This document shows, piece after piece, positions 9,016-17,566 of a DNA stretch of 64,000 nt. The position numbers and the translations under genes are program-made. The stretch covers positions 43,976-107,975 of the forward strand of contig NZ_JADYVD010000022.1 of NCBI RefSeq assembly GCF_020193575.1, given 5' to 3'. Numbering within the stretch: the stretch's first letter is position 1; the number at the start of each line of letters is the position of its first letter. The notes below the pieces were generated by a model that was not told where the DNA came from, did not search any database, and saw only the letters and a program-made list of their open reading frames with translations. The stretch is from Ensifer sp. IC4062 (GTDB lineage: Bacteria > Pseudomonadota > Alphaproteobacteria > Rhizobiales > Rhizobiaceae).

Positions 9016-10548
9016 ATGAACATTGCAACCAAGAAAGTCGACGTCGCCAAGGAGGCCGCCGCCCTCCTCGACAAGATGGGCGTCGCCCGCGAACTTTATG
9101 TTGGCGGCGAAATGCCGTCTTACAGCCCGGTCACCGGCGAACAGATTGCAAGCCTCAAGACGGTCTCGGCCACCGAAGCCGCGGCCCGGATCGAAAGGGC
9201 TAACGAGGCGTTCCGCGCCTGGCGGCTCGTTCCGGCGCCGAAGCGCGGCGAGCTCGTTCGCCTGCTCGGCGAGGAGCTGCGCGCCTTCAAGGCCGACCTT
9301 GGCCGCCTAGTCTCGCTCGAAGCCGGCAAGATCCCGTCGGAAGGGCTCGGCGAAGTGCAGGAAATGATCGACATCTGCGATTTCGCCGTCGGTCTTTCCC
9401 GACAGCTTTATGGTCTGACCATCGCCACCGAACGCCCGGGCCACCGCATGATGGAAACCTGGCATCCGCTCGGCGTCGTCGGTATCATCTCCGCCTTTAA
9501 CTTCCCGGTCGCCGTCTGGTCGTGGAATGCAGCGCTGGCGCTTGTCTGCGGCAATGCCGTGGTCTGGAAGCCGTCGGAAAAGACGCCGCTCACCGCGCTT
9601 GCATCGCAAGCGATCCTCGAACGCGCGCTCGCCCGCTTCGGCGATGCGCCCGAAGGCCTGTCGCAGGTGCTGATCGGCGACCGCGCGATCGGCGAAGTGC
9701 TTGTCGATCACCCGAAGGTCCCGCTCGTCTCGGCCACCGGTTCGACCCGCATGGGCCGCGAAGTCGGCCCGCGTCTTGCGAAGCGCTTCGCCCGTTCCAT
9801 CCTCGAACTCGGCGGCAATAATGCCGGCATCGTCTGCCCGTCGGCCGATCTCGACATGGCGCTCCGCGCCATCGCCTTCGGCGCCATGGGCACCGCCGGC
9901 CAGCGTTGCACGACGCTGCGCCGCCTCTTCGTCCATGAAAGCGTCTACGACCAGCTCGTACCGCGCCTGAAAAAGGCCTACCAATCTGTTTCCGTCGGCA
10001 ACCCGCTTGAGACGTCGGCTCTCGTCGGTCCGCTCGTCGACAAGACCGCCTTCGACAACATGCAGAAGGCGATCACGGAGGCGAAGGCCCATGGAGGTGC
10101 CGTCACCGGCGGCGAACGCGTCGAACTCGGGCATGAGAATGGCTACTACGTGAAGCCGGCGCTCGTCGAAATGCCGAAGCAGGACGGGCCGGTGCTCGAA
10201 GAGACCTTCGCCCCGATCCTCTATGTCATGAAGTACAGCGATTTCGACGCCGCGCTCGCCGATCACAATGCGGTTGCGGCCGGGCTTTCGTCGTCGATCT
10301 TCACCCGCGACATGCAGGAATCGGAACGTTTCCTCGCAGCCGATGGGTCGGACTGCGGCATCGCCAACGTCAATATCGGCACCTCCGGTGCGGAAATCGG
10401 CGGCGCCTTCGGCGGTGAGAAGGAAACGGGCGGCGGCCGTGAATCCGGCTCCGACGCCTGGAAGGCCTATATGCGCCGCGCCACCAACACGATCAACTAT
10501 TCGAAGGCTCTGCCGCTGGCGCAGGGCGTCTCGTTCGACATCGAATAA
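9016..10548 (+). CDS. amaB: ALDH7-family aldehyde dehydrogenase, AmaB-like (piperideine-6-carboxylate dehydrogenase)
   Basis: 510 residues starting at ATG 9016 (GGGAG upstream). The signature ELGGNNAG at 264-271 is typical of ALDH7A1/AmaB enzymes, which oxidise 2-aminoadipate semialdehyde (in equilibrium with piperideine-6-carboxylate) to 2-aminoadipate. Catalytic Cys298 lies in GTAGQRCTT and the general base is Glu264. Length matches the family (about 500-510). It is third in the operon, after HglS and D-2-hydroxyglutarate dehydrogenase and 17 bp before an aminotransferase, the set needed to carry aminoadipate semialdehyde to 2-oxoglutarate. The open frame extends back to 8647 but overlaps the previous gene, so the internal start is preferred. 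Confidence 0.9.
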   Translation: MNIATKKVDVAKEAAALLDKMGVARELYVGGEMPSYSPVTGEQIASLKTVSATEAAARIERANEAFRAWRLVPAPKRGELVRLLGEELRAFKADLGRLVSLEAGKIPSEGLGEVQEMIDICDFAVGLSRQLYGLTIATERPGHRMMETWHPLGVVGIISAFNFPVAVWSWNAALALVCGNAVVWKPSEKTPLTALASQAILERALARFGDAPEGLSQVLIGDRAIGEVLVDHPKVPLVSATGSTRMGREVGPRLAKRFARSILELGGNNAGIVCPSADLDMALRAIAFGAMGTAGQRCTTLRRLFVHESVYDQLVPRLKKAYQSVSVGNPLETSALVGPLVDKTAFDNMQKAITEAKAHGGAVTGGERVELGHENGYYVKPALVEMPKQDGPVLEETFAPILYVMKYSDFDAALADHNAVAAGLSSSIFTRDMQESERFLAADGSDCGIANVNIGTSGAEIGGAFGGEKETGGGRESGSDAWKAYMRRATNTINYSKALPLAQGVSFDIE

Positions 10549-10565
10549 GCGAATAGGATCGATCC

Positions 10566-11828
10566 ATGACCATCAATACAACGGTCAAGGAGGCGGGCTT
10601 TCTGCCCGCCTCGCGGATCGCCTCGATCGGCGTTTCCGAAATTCTGAAGATCGGCGCACGCGCCAACGCCATGAAGCGCGACGGCAAGCCGGTGATCATC
10701 CTCGGCGCCGGCGAGCCGGACTTCGATACGCCGGACCACGTCAAGCAGGCGGCCTGGCAAGCGATCCAGCGCGGCGAGACGAAATATACGGCGCTCGACG
10801 GCACGCCGGAGCTTAAGAAAGCGATCCGCGAGAAGTTCCAGCGCGAGAACGGCCTCGTCTACGAAATGGACGAGATCACGGTCGCCACCGGCGCCAAGCA
10901 GATCCTGTTCAACGCCATGATGGCGTCGATCAATCCCGGCGACGAGGTGATCATCCCGACGCCCTACTGGACCTCCTATTCGGACATCGTCCAGATCTGC
11001 GCAGGCAAGCCGGTCTTGATCGCATGCGATGCATCATCAGGTTTCCGCCTCACCGCCGATAAGCTCGAAGCGGCGATCACGCCGAAGACGCGCTGGGTGT
11101 TCCTCAACTCGCCCTCGAACCCATCCGGCGCCGCCTACAGCGCCGCCGACTACCGGCCGCTGCTCGACGCTCTTCTCAAGTACCCGCATGTCTGGCTGCT
11201 CGTCGACGACATGTACGAGCACATCGTCTATGACGGCTTCCGCTTCGTCACACCGGCACAACTCGAGCCCCGCCTCAAAGAGCGCACGCTCACCGTCAAC
11301 GGCGTATCGAAGGCCTATGCCATGACCGGCTGGCGGATCGGCTATGCCGGGGGCCCACGCGAGCTGATCAAGGCGATGGCCGTCGTGCAGAGCCAGGCGA
11401 CCTCCTGCCCGTCCTCCGTAAGCCAGGCGACCTCCTGCCCGTCCTCCGTAAGCCAGGCGGCCTCCGTTGCGGCGTTGACCGGTCCGCAGGATTTCCTGAA
11501 GGAACGCACCGCAAGCTTCCAGCGCCGCCGCGATCTCGTCGTCAGCGGGCTGAACGCCATCGACCGTCTCGATTGCCGTGTTCCGGAAGGTGCCTTCTAC
11601 ACCTTCTCCGGCTGCGCCGGCATGCTCGGCAAGGTGACGCCATCGGGCAAGATGATCGAAACCGATGCGGACTTCTGCGCCTACCTGCTCGACGACGCGC
11701 ATGTCGCCGTTGTTCCGGGCTCCGCCTTCGGTCTTTCGCCCTTCTTCCGCATCTCCTATGCGACCTCGGAAGCGGAACTTACGGAAGCGCTGGAGCGCAT
11801 TGCCGCCGCCTGCGCTCGGCTTTCTTGA
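10566..11828 (+). CDS. aatB: Class I/II PLP aminotransferase AatB with internal 10-residue duplication
   Basis: Fold-type I aminotransferase close to rhizobial aspartate aminotransferase B. PLP lysine is Lys249 in GVSKAYAMTGWRIGY; NSPSNPSGA at 181-189 and DDMYEH at 214-219 are family motifs. In this operon it is the best candidate for 2-aminoadipate to 2-oxoadipate transamination, supplying HglS. Odd feature: residues 276-285 (SQATSCPSSV) are exactly repeated as 286-295, encoded by a 30-bp tandem repeat, lengthening the protein to 420 residues against about 410 expected. The insertion falls at the start of the helix just after the PLP-lysine loop and may affect activity or indicate an assembly error. 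Confidence 0.9.
   Translation: MTINTTVKEAGFLPASRIASIGVSEILKIGARANAMKRDGKPVIILGAGEPDFDTPDHVKQAAWQAIQRGETKYTALDGTPELKKAIREKFQRENGLVYEMDEITVATGAKQILFNAMMASINPGDEVIIPTPYWTSYSDIVQICAGKPVLIACDASSGFRLTADKLEAAITPKTRWVFLNSPSNPSGAAYSAADYRPLLDALLKYPHVWLLVDDMYEHIVYDGFRFVTPAQLEPRLKERTLTVNGVSKAYAMTGWRIGYAGGPRELIKAMAVVQSQATSCPSSVSQATSCPSSVSQAASVAALTGPQDFLKERTASFQRRRDLVVSGLNAIDRLDCRVPEGAFYTFSGCAGMLGKVTPSGKMIETDADFCAYLLDDAHVAVVPGSAFGLSPFFRISYATSEAELTEALERIAAACARLS
11391..11450 (+). repeat. Exact 30-bp tandem duplication within aatB
   Basis: Two identical 30-bp units, 11391-11420 and 11421-11450, followed by a partial third match (AGCCAGGCG) from 11451. The unit length is a multiple of three, so the reading frame is kept and 10 residues are duplicated. 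The short AGCCAGGCG homology at the boundaries is consistent with slippage. Confidence 0.97.
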
Positions 11829-11874
11829 GTCGGGCGAAAGAGGCGCGAAAAAAGGCCCCTCCCCAACACACACC

Positions 11875-12423
11875 TCAAAACGTCGGTGGCGTGCAGGCGC
11901 TGATCACCTCGCACGGCACCGGCCCGACGCAACGGAAGCGGTGCGGCCGGCGGCTTTCGAAATAATAGGCGTCGCCCGGCCCGAGAATGCGCCGCTCGTC
12001 ATCGACGGTCACCTCCAGCCGCCCGGAAAGCACGATGCCGCCCTCCTCGCCCTCGTGCACCAAGGGCACCTTGCCGGTGTCCGCCCCGGGTTGATAGCAC
12101 TCCTTCAATATCTGCAGGCTGCGGCCGAAGAGATTGTCGCCGATCTGGCGGTAGGAAATCGGACCCTTGCCGATCTCGACCAGTTCCTCTGCCGCGTAAA
12201 AGGCCTTGCGGGACTTTTCCGGTTCGAAGGAGAAGAACTCCGCGAGCCCGATCGGAATGCCGTCGAGAATGCGCTTCAGGGCGCCGACCGACGGATTCGA
12301 GGCATTGGACTCGATCAGCGAGATTGTGGAGTTGGTGACGCCCGCCCGCTTCGCAAGTTCGCGCTGGGAGAGATTGTGCATCAGCCGCACATGGCGCAGG
12401 CGGTTGCCGATATCGACGGTCAT
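11875..12423 (-). CDS. XRE-family regulator with C-terminal cupin
   Basis: 182 residues. N-terminal helix-turn-helix of the XRE type (about residues 6-60, NLSQRELAKRAGVTNSTISL) and a C-terminal cupin sensor (about 105-180; VPLVHEGEEGGIVLSGRLEV, GDAYYFESRRPHRF). This is the PuuR-like architecture that usually controls polyamine or amino-acid catabolic genes. It is divergent from the omega-aminotransferase gene with 144 bp between, and convergent with aatB. An imperfect palindrome at 12450-12463 is a candidate operator. The ligand cannot be told from sequence. Confidence 0.92.
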   Translation of the reverse strand: MTVDIGNRLRHVRLMHNLSQRELAKRAGVTNSTISLIESNASNPSVGALKRILDGIPIGLAEFFSFEPEKSRKAFYAAEELVEIGKGPISYRQIGDNLFGRSLQILKECYQPGADTGKVPLVHEGEEGGIVLSGRLEVTVDDERRILGPGDAYYFESRRPHRFRCVGPVPCEVISACTPPTF

Positions 12424-12449
12424 CGCAGATCCCGTGTTGACGTTGTTCG

Positions 12450-12463
12450 GAATATCGAAATTC
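12450..12463. promoter_or_regulatory. Candidate operator between XRE-cupin gene and aminotransferase gene
   Basis: GAATATCGAAATTC, a 14-bp dyad around TCGA with one mismatched pair, 27 bp upstream of the regulator start and about 104 bp upstream of the aminotransferase start. The position suits shared control by the XRE-cupin protein; no experimental consensus is known to me for this protein. Confidence 0.35.
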
Positions 12464-12567
12464 TACCAAGTCGCCTCTATAAAATACAGTGACTTAGCTG
12501 ACAGAAGAAAAGGACTTGTTCGGCAATCCAAATCATGGCGTCAATCGCGCACCGATAGGAGGATGCC

Positions 12568-13905
12568 ATGGACGCCCACAACAAGCCCAACGCCCCGGTG
12601 CTCGACAGCTACTGGATGCCCTTTACCGCCAACCGCCAGTTCAAGGCCGCGCCCCGCCTGCTCGCGAGCGCCGAGGGCATGCACTATACCAGCATCGACG
12701 GCCGGACGATCCTCGACGGCACCGCCGGTCTCTGGTGCGTCAATGCCGGCCATGGCCGCCGGCAGATCGCCGCCGCGGTCGAGCGGCAGCTTTCTACGAT
12801 GGATTTCGCCCCCTCCTTCCAGATGGGCCACCCGATTGCCTTCGATTTCGCCGAGCGCCTGGCCGAGATCGCGCCCGGCCCGGCTGGCGCTAAGCTCGAC
12901 CGGGTGTTCTTCACCGGCTCGGGTTCAGAATCCGTCGACACTGCGCTGAAGATCGCACTCGCCTACCAGCGCTCGATCGGCCAAGGCACGCGCACACGGC
13001 TCATCGGCCGCGAGCGCGGCTATCATGGTGTCGGCTTCGGCGGCATCTCCGTCGGCGGCATCGTCAACAACCGCCGCGCCTTCCCGCAGCTCCCGGGCTC
13101 GGACCATCTGCGCCATACGCATGACCCGGCGAAAAACGCCTTCGTCAAGGGGCAACCGGAACATGGCGCCGAGCTTGCCGACGATCTCGAAAGGCTCGTC
13201 GCACTGCACGGCGCGGAAACGATTGCCGCCTGCATCGTCGAACCTGTTGCCGGCTCGACCGGCGTCTTGATTCCGCCGAAGGGCTATCTGGAGCGGCTGC
13301 GCGCGATCTGCGACAAGCACGGCATTCTCCTGATCTTCGACGAGGTGATCACCGGCTTCGGCCGTCTCGGCGCCACCTTCGCAACCGACTATTTCGGCGT
13401 CACCCCGGATCTCGTTACCACCGCCAAGGGCCTCACCAACGGCGCGATCCCGATGGGCGCGGTCTTTGCGAGCCGCAAGGTGCACGACGCGCTGATGCAT
13501 GGGCCGGAAGGCCAGATCGAACTTTTCCACGGCTACACCTATTCCGGCCATCCGGCCGCCTGCGCCGCCGGCATCGCCACGCTCGACATCTATCGCGAAG
13601 AAGGCCTGATGACGCGCGCCGCCAACCTGCAGGAGGACTGGCATGAGGCGATGCATTCGCTGGAAGGCCTGCCTCATGTGATCGACATCCGCACCATTGG
13701 CCTTATCGCCGGCATCGAACTCAAATCGCGCGACGGCGCGACGGGCACCCGCGCTTATGACGTCTTCGTCGATTGTTTCGAGAGAGGGCTGCTCATCCGC
13801 GTCACCGGCGACATCATCGCCTTCTCGCCGCCGTTGATCGTCGAGAAGCAGCATTTCGGCGAAATCGTCTCCACCCTCGCCGATGCGCTGAAACGGGTGA
13901 AGTAA
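12568..13905 (+). CDS. Class III omega-amino acid:pyruvate aminotransferase
   Basis: 445-residue PLP enzyme very like beta-alanine/omega-amino acid:pyruvate transaminases. PLP lysine is Lys287 in TTAKGLTNGA; IFDEVITGFGRLG carries the Asp that contacts the PLP nitrogen; FTGSGSESVDTALK and the C-terminal FSPPLIVEK are family motifs. Start ATG 12568 follows GGAGG. Likely substrates are beta-alanine, other omega-amino acids or amines, with pyruvate as acceptor. Divergent from the XRE-cupin regulator. Convergent with the small gene at 13928, with 22 bp between. Confidence 0.92.
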   Translation: MDAHNKPNAPVLDSYWMPFTANRQFKAAPRLLASAEGMHYTSIDGRTILDGTAGLWCVNAGHGRRQIAAAVERQLSTMDFAPSFQMGHPIAFDFAERLAEIAPGPAGAKLDRVFFTGSGSESVDTALKIALAYQRSIGQGTRTRLIGRERGYHGVGFGGISVGGIVNNRRAFPQLPGSDHLRHTHDPAKNAFVKGQPEHGAELADDLERLVALHGAETIAACIVEPVAGSTGVLIPPKGYLERLRAICDKHGILLIFDEVITGFGRLGATFATDYFGVTPDLVTTAKGLTNGAIPMGAVFASRKVHDALMHGPEGQIELFHGYTYSGHPAACAAGIATLDIYREEGLMTRAANLQEDWHEAMHSLEGLPHVIDIRTIGLIAGIELKSRDGATGTRAYDVFVDCFERGLLIRVTGDIIAFSPPLIVEKQHFGEIVSTLADALKRVK

Positions 13906-13927
13906 ACAGGGGTCAAATCTGGCGGCT

Positions 13928-14239
13928 TCAGATCACATAGCGTTCTATGAAGAGAACGTCTTCGATTGGACATTCCGGGTAGACCCACTTCGCCCAGTTA
14001 GTTTTGAGCCAAGCGGCAGAAATGGACTTCGTTCCTAAGACGATCGCTTCTGGCGGAAGAAGAACGAAGGTGTGTCCGGCGCTATAACCTGTGGCCGCCA
14101 TGACGCCTAAGGGGCGTGTTTCGTCGGCCGTTTCGACGACCATGAAATCGACTGTTTCCTCGTAGGGATAGGAACCTCTTACGCGGAAGATAGCGCCTCG
14201 CCAAATCTGCGGCGTTTCAATATCCAGAAGCTTTTTCAT
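13928..14239 (-). CDS. Imm45-like orphan immunity protein
   Basis: 103-residue soluble protein. The pattern of an N-terminal MKKLLD..., IFRVRGSYPYEE, LGVMAATGYSAG, LLPPEA and the C-terminal WLKTNWAKWVYPEC resembles the Imm45 family of predicted immunity proteins from polymorphic toxin systems. Start ATG 14239 with AAGG upstream. No toxin gene with a recognisable secretion or RHS-type domain is adjacent; neighbours are a transaminase (convergent) and glycerate kinase (same strand, 97 bp upstream). Codon use looks less GC-biased than that of the neighbours. Family recognition is from memory of the motif pattern, so moderate confidence; the open frame itself is well supported. Confidence 0.6.
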   Translation of the reverse strand: MKKLLDIETPQIWRGAIFRVRGSYPYEETVDFMVVETADETRPLGVMAATGYSAGHTFVLLPPEAIVLGTKSISAAWLKTNWAKWVYPECPIEDVLFIERYVI

Positions 14240-14336
14240 AGCGCCTTGTCACTTTTTTGCTATGGCGGTTGCCGATGCGGCATGGCGCGGAAATCGAGCA
14301 GGTGGACACTTCTGCGTGCGCGCCGAGCGCTCGCAA

Positions 14337-15608
14337 TCAACGGATCAATATCGCCCGGAAATCATTGACATTCGTCCCGGTCGGGCCGGGCACGAAAAGA
14401 TCGCCGCTCGCGGCAAAGGCTGACCAGGCATCATGCCGGGCAAGATGCGTCCGGGGATCGATGCCCGCCGCCCGCATGCGGGCGACACTCGCCCCGTCGG
14501 CAAAGGCACCGGCATTGTCTTCCGAGCCGTCGATGCCGTCGGTATCGGCGGCAAGAGCATCGATGCCGGTAACGCCGTCGATGTCGAGCGCCAGCGACAA
14601 AAGGAACTCGCTATTTCGTCCGCCCTTGCCGTAATTGTTGCCGGAAATCGTCACCGTCGTCTCGCCGCCGGAGAGCAGCACGACAGGCTTTTTGAAGGGA
14701 CGATTTCGCAGCGCCACCTCGCGGGCGAGCGCCGCATGCATGCGGCCGATGTCGCGCGCCTCGCCTTCGATCGCATCCGAGAGGATCATGGCGTCGATGC
14801 CGACTTCCCGCGCGCGAGCAGCCGCAGCCCCCAATGAAACGCTCGCCGAGGCGATCACGTGAACTTCGTTTCGAGCGAAGGCAGAGTCGTCGGGAAAGGG
14901 TGCACGCGCAGCATCCGACGCGAGATGCGCCATCACCCGCTCGGGCAAGGTCATGCCGTAGCGGGCGACGATCTCGCGCGCCTCTTCTAGGCTTGAGAGA
15001 TCCGGCACCGTCGGGCCGGAGGCAACGAAAGCGGGATTGTCGCCCGGCACATCCGAGACGACGAGGCTGACGACGCGCGCCGGCGCGGCGGGTAGCGCCA
15101 GCCGCCCGCCCTTAATCCGCGAGACATGTTTGCGGACCACATTCATTGCCGAGATCGGCGCGCCAGAGGCAAGCAGCGCTTTATTGACGCCGATCTCGTC
15201 TTCGAGCGAGAGGCCATCGGGCGGGGCCGGCAGGAGCGCCGAGCCGCCGCCGGAAACCAGCGCCACGACCAGATCGTCGGGGGTCAATCCCTCGACCAGC
15301 TTGAGAAGCGTGGAGGATGCCGCAAGCCCGGCCTCGTCCGGCACCGGATGTGCCGATTGCAGCACCTTGATGCGCTCGCATTTTTCGACCGGCCCGTGGC
15401 GAGCGACGACGGCACCCGTCAGCGGCGCGTCCCAGAGCCGCTCGAAGGCGGCGGCCATCTGGCTTGCGGCCTTGCCGGCGCCGATCACGATCGTGCGCCC
15501 CTTCGGCTTCTCGGGCAAATGCGCGCGGATGGCGGCGTAAGGATCGGCCGCCACCACGGCAGCCTCGAAGAGGGAGATCAGCAAGGAGCGCGGCTCGATT
15601 AATGCCAT
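14337..15608 (-). CDS. Glycerate 2-kinase (MOFRL/TtuD family)
   Basis: 423 residues from ATG 15608 (MALIEPRSLLISLFEAAVV). An N-terminal DUF4147 domain (VIGAGKAASQMAAAFE; LVSGGGSALLPAPPDGLSLEDE) is followed by a MOFRL domain (LLSGGETTVTISG, GGRNSEFLLSLAL, ADTDGIDGSEDNAGAF). The family phosphorylates D-glycerate to 2-phosphoglycerate, linking it to glycolysis. The same frame runs upstream to 15794; those extra 62 codons look like a separate small frame, so the internal start is preferred, although it lacks a good ribosome site (ATG 15635 is an alternative). It is the last gene of the LacI/ABC/GMC cluster, suggesting that the imported compound yields glycerate. Confidence 0.9.
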   Translation of the reverse strand: MALIEPRSLLISLFEAAVVAADPYAAIRAHLPEKPKGRTIVIGAGKAASQMAAAFERLWDAPLTGAVVARHGPVEKCERIKVLQSAHPVPDEAGLAASSTLLKLVEGLTPDDLVVALVSGGGSALLPAPPDGLSLEDEIGVNKALLASGAPISAMNVVRKHVSRIKGGRLALPAAPARVVSLVVSDVPGDNPAFVASGPTVPDLSSLEEAREIVARYGMTLPERVMAHLASDAARAPFPDDSAFARNEVHVIASASVSLGAAAARAREVGIDAMILSDAIEGEARDIGRMHAALAREVALRNRPFKKPVVLLSGGETTVTISGNNYGKGGRNSEFLLSLALDIDGVTGIDALAADTDGIDGSEDNAGAFADGASVARMRAAGIDPRTHLARHDAWSAFAASGDLFVPGPTGTNVNDFRAILIR

Positions 15609-15612
15609 GGAA

Positions 15613-15794
15613 TCAGTCCGGGATTTCGAGGTCATAGACGAAGACACCTTGGACGCCACCATCCGCGGCCGCAACCCATTTCGCGCCGGTCTTGCGATGA
15701 TCTGCGCCGTCCACGAGCCGCCGGCGAGTTCGCCGGCAGCAGGATGAGGGGCCAAATCCCGAGCTCCGGCGAGAAAGACGCAATCGCGGATCAC
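15613..15794 (-). pseudogene. Possible frameshifted small ORF between GMC and glycerate kinase genes
   Basis: A GTG at 15794, behind AAGGG and 10 bp after the GMC stop, opens a frame reading IRDCVFLAGARDLAP and GELAGGSWTA. The downstream half looks coding in a different frame (HRKTGAKWVAAADGGVQGV, then FVYDLEIPD and stop at 15613), ending 4 bp before the glycerate kinase ATG. One single-base change near 15690-15700 would join them into an ORF of about 60 residues. I do not recognise a family. It may equally be non-coding spacer. Confidence 0.3.
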
Positions 15795-15804
15795 CGCAAC
15801 CCTT

Positions 15805-17460
15805 TCAGCGAACCTCTGCGCGGGAACGCGGGCGCGTGTCGTTGCGCTCGTGCTGGAAGATCGCGGGCGGTAGCGCTGGCACGCCGCGGATGATATCCGC
15901 CCCTTTCTCGCCCACCATGATCGTCGGCCCGTTGGTGTTGCAGGAGGGCACGCGCGGCATCACCGAACTGTCGCAGACCCGCAATCCGTCGAGCCCTCGT
16001 ACCTTGAGCTCCAGGTCGACCACTGCCGTAGCGTCCGTGCCCATCTTGCAGGTGCCGACGGGGTGGTGGTCGGTCTTGGCGTTGGCACAGCCATATTCGA
16101 AAAGCTGCTCTTCCGTACTGATGTCGTTACCCGGCAAACGTTCGGCGAGTACATAGGGCTTCAGCGCGGCCTGCTGCATGATTTCGCGGGCGATCCTAAG
16201 GCCTTCGAGCGACATCTTGCGGTCGTGCGGATCCTCCCAATAGTTCGGGTCGATAAGCGGAGCGGCGGCCGGATCAGAAGATGAAAGCCGGACTGTGCCG
16301 CGCGAGCGGGGATGCAGATAAGCGGAATTCAGCGTCACGCCGGCGTTCTTGAGGCGCGCGACACCGGCCTCGATGCCGGACCCGAGACCGAGATGGAACT
16401 GGATGTCCGGCGAGCGTGCATCAGGATCGGCATACCAGAAACCGCCGGTCTCAAAGAGCGAGGAGGCGACGGGACCGGTGCGGAAGAGCACATATTCAAG
16501 GCCCGCCCAGAGTGTGCGGTGCAGTCTGGCGACGTTGTCATAGGTGTGATCGCCGGTGCATTCCGAGATCACGAAGAGATCGAGATGGTCCTGCAGGTTG
16601 CCGCCGACACCGGGGAGATCGTGGCGGACGTCGACACCGACTGCGCGGAGATGGTCAGCCGGACCGATGCCGGATTGCAAGAGGAGTTTCGGCGAGCCGA
16701 TGGCGCCAGAAGAGACGAGCACCTCGCGGTCCGCGCGGATTGTCTCGCTCCCCTTGACCGTCACCACTTCGACGCCGACCGCTCGGCTACCCTCGAGCAC
16801 GATGCGGGCGACGCGGGCACCGGTACGCACCGTCAGGTTTTTTCGGTCCTTGATCGGCGACAGATAGGCAAGCGAAGCGGACGAGCGCCGGCGGTTGCGT
16901 TGTGTCAGTTGATAGAAGCCGACGCCCGCCTGCTGTTTCCCGTTGAAATCGTGATTGTAGGGAATGCCAAGTTCCTGCCCGGCGCGGATATAGGCGTCGC
17001 AGATCGGCAGCGCCGAGACCGGCATCGACACGCCGAGCGGCCCGCCATAGGAATGATAATCATCGGCAAAGCGCTGATTATCCTCGGCGCGCTTGAAATA
17101 GGGCAGCACGCTGCGATAGTCCCAGCCGGTGCAGCCGTCTTCGCGCGCCCAGAGATCGTAGTCGACGGCGTTGCCGCGGGTATAGAGCTGCGCATTGATC
17201 GAGGAGCCACCGCCGATCACCTTCGCTTGCGTATAGCGCAGCACCCTGCCCTTCATGTGCATCTGCGGCACCGTATGCCAGCCCCAACTCGCAACGCCCT
17301 TGGTCATCTTGGCGAAGCCGGCCGGCATGTGGAACAGCGGGTTCCAGTCGCCGCCGCCGGCTTCGAGCAGCAGCACCTTGACGGTCGGGTCCTCGCTCAG
17401 CCGGTTGGCAAGAACACAGCCTGCGGGGCCGGCGCCGGTGATGATGTAGTCGTAAGTCAT
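15805..17460 (-). CDS. GMC-family FAD oxidoreductase (choline/alcohol dehydrogenase-like)
   Basis: 551 residues. Rossmann FAD motif GAGPAGCVLANRLSE at 8-22, GMC signature GGGSSINAQLYTRG near 83-96 and SSGAIGSPKLLLQSGIG near 257-273. The C-terminal GMC domain has the catalytic-type His in DHHPVGTCKMG. It oxidises an alcohol or polyol group and passes electrons to oxygen or an acceptor; BetA-like length. It lies 106 bp downstream of the SDR gene and 196 bp upstream of glycerate kinase on the same strand. It is the second GMC enzyme of the cluster; choline itself is not indicated because no betB or betI is present. Confidence 0.93.
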   Translation of the reverse strand: MTYDYIITGAGPAGCVLANRLSEDPTVKVLLLEAGGGDWNPLFHMPAGFAKMTKGVASWGWHTVPQMHMKGRVLRYTQAKVIGGGSSINAQLYTRGNAVDYDLWAREDGCTGWDYRSVLPYFKRAEDNQRFADDYHSYGGPLGVSMPVSALPICDAYIRAGQELGIPYNHDFNGKQQAGVGFYQLTQRNRRRSSASLAYLSPIKDRKNLTVRTGARVARIVLEGSRAVGVEVVTVKGSETIRADREVLVSSGAIGSPKLLLQSGIGPADHLRAVGVDVRHDLPGVGGNLQDHLDLFVISECTGDHTYDNVARLHRTLWAGLEYVLFRTGPVASSLFETGGFWYADPDARSPDIQFHLGLGSGIEAGVARLKNAGVTLNSAYLHPRSRGTVRLSSSDPAAAPLIDPNYWEDPHDRKMSLEGLRIAREIMQQAALKPYVLAERLPGNDISTEEQLFEYGCANAKTDHHPVGTCKMGTDATAVVDLELKVRGLDGLRVCDSSVMPRVPSCNTNGPTIMVGEKGADIIRGVPALPPAIFQHERNDTRPRSRAEVR

Positions 17461-17566
17461 TCGCTATTTCCCTCCAGCACCGGCAATTTGGATCGTTCCA
17501 AGTCACAGGCGCACCAAACGCCGCTGGGCCGCCTTGCGATGCGAGGCGTCTCTCGGCACCGCTCCT

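Noticed and set aside
15609..15794. N-terminal 62-residue extension of glycerate kinase
   Set aside because: Same frame as the kinase, but the family begins near MALIEPRSLL; the extra part probably belongs to a separate, possibly frameshifted, small ORF.
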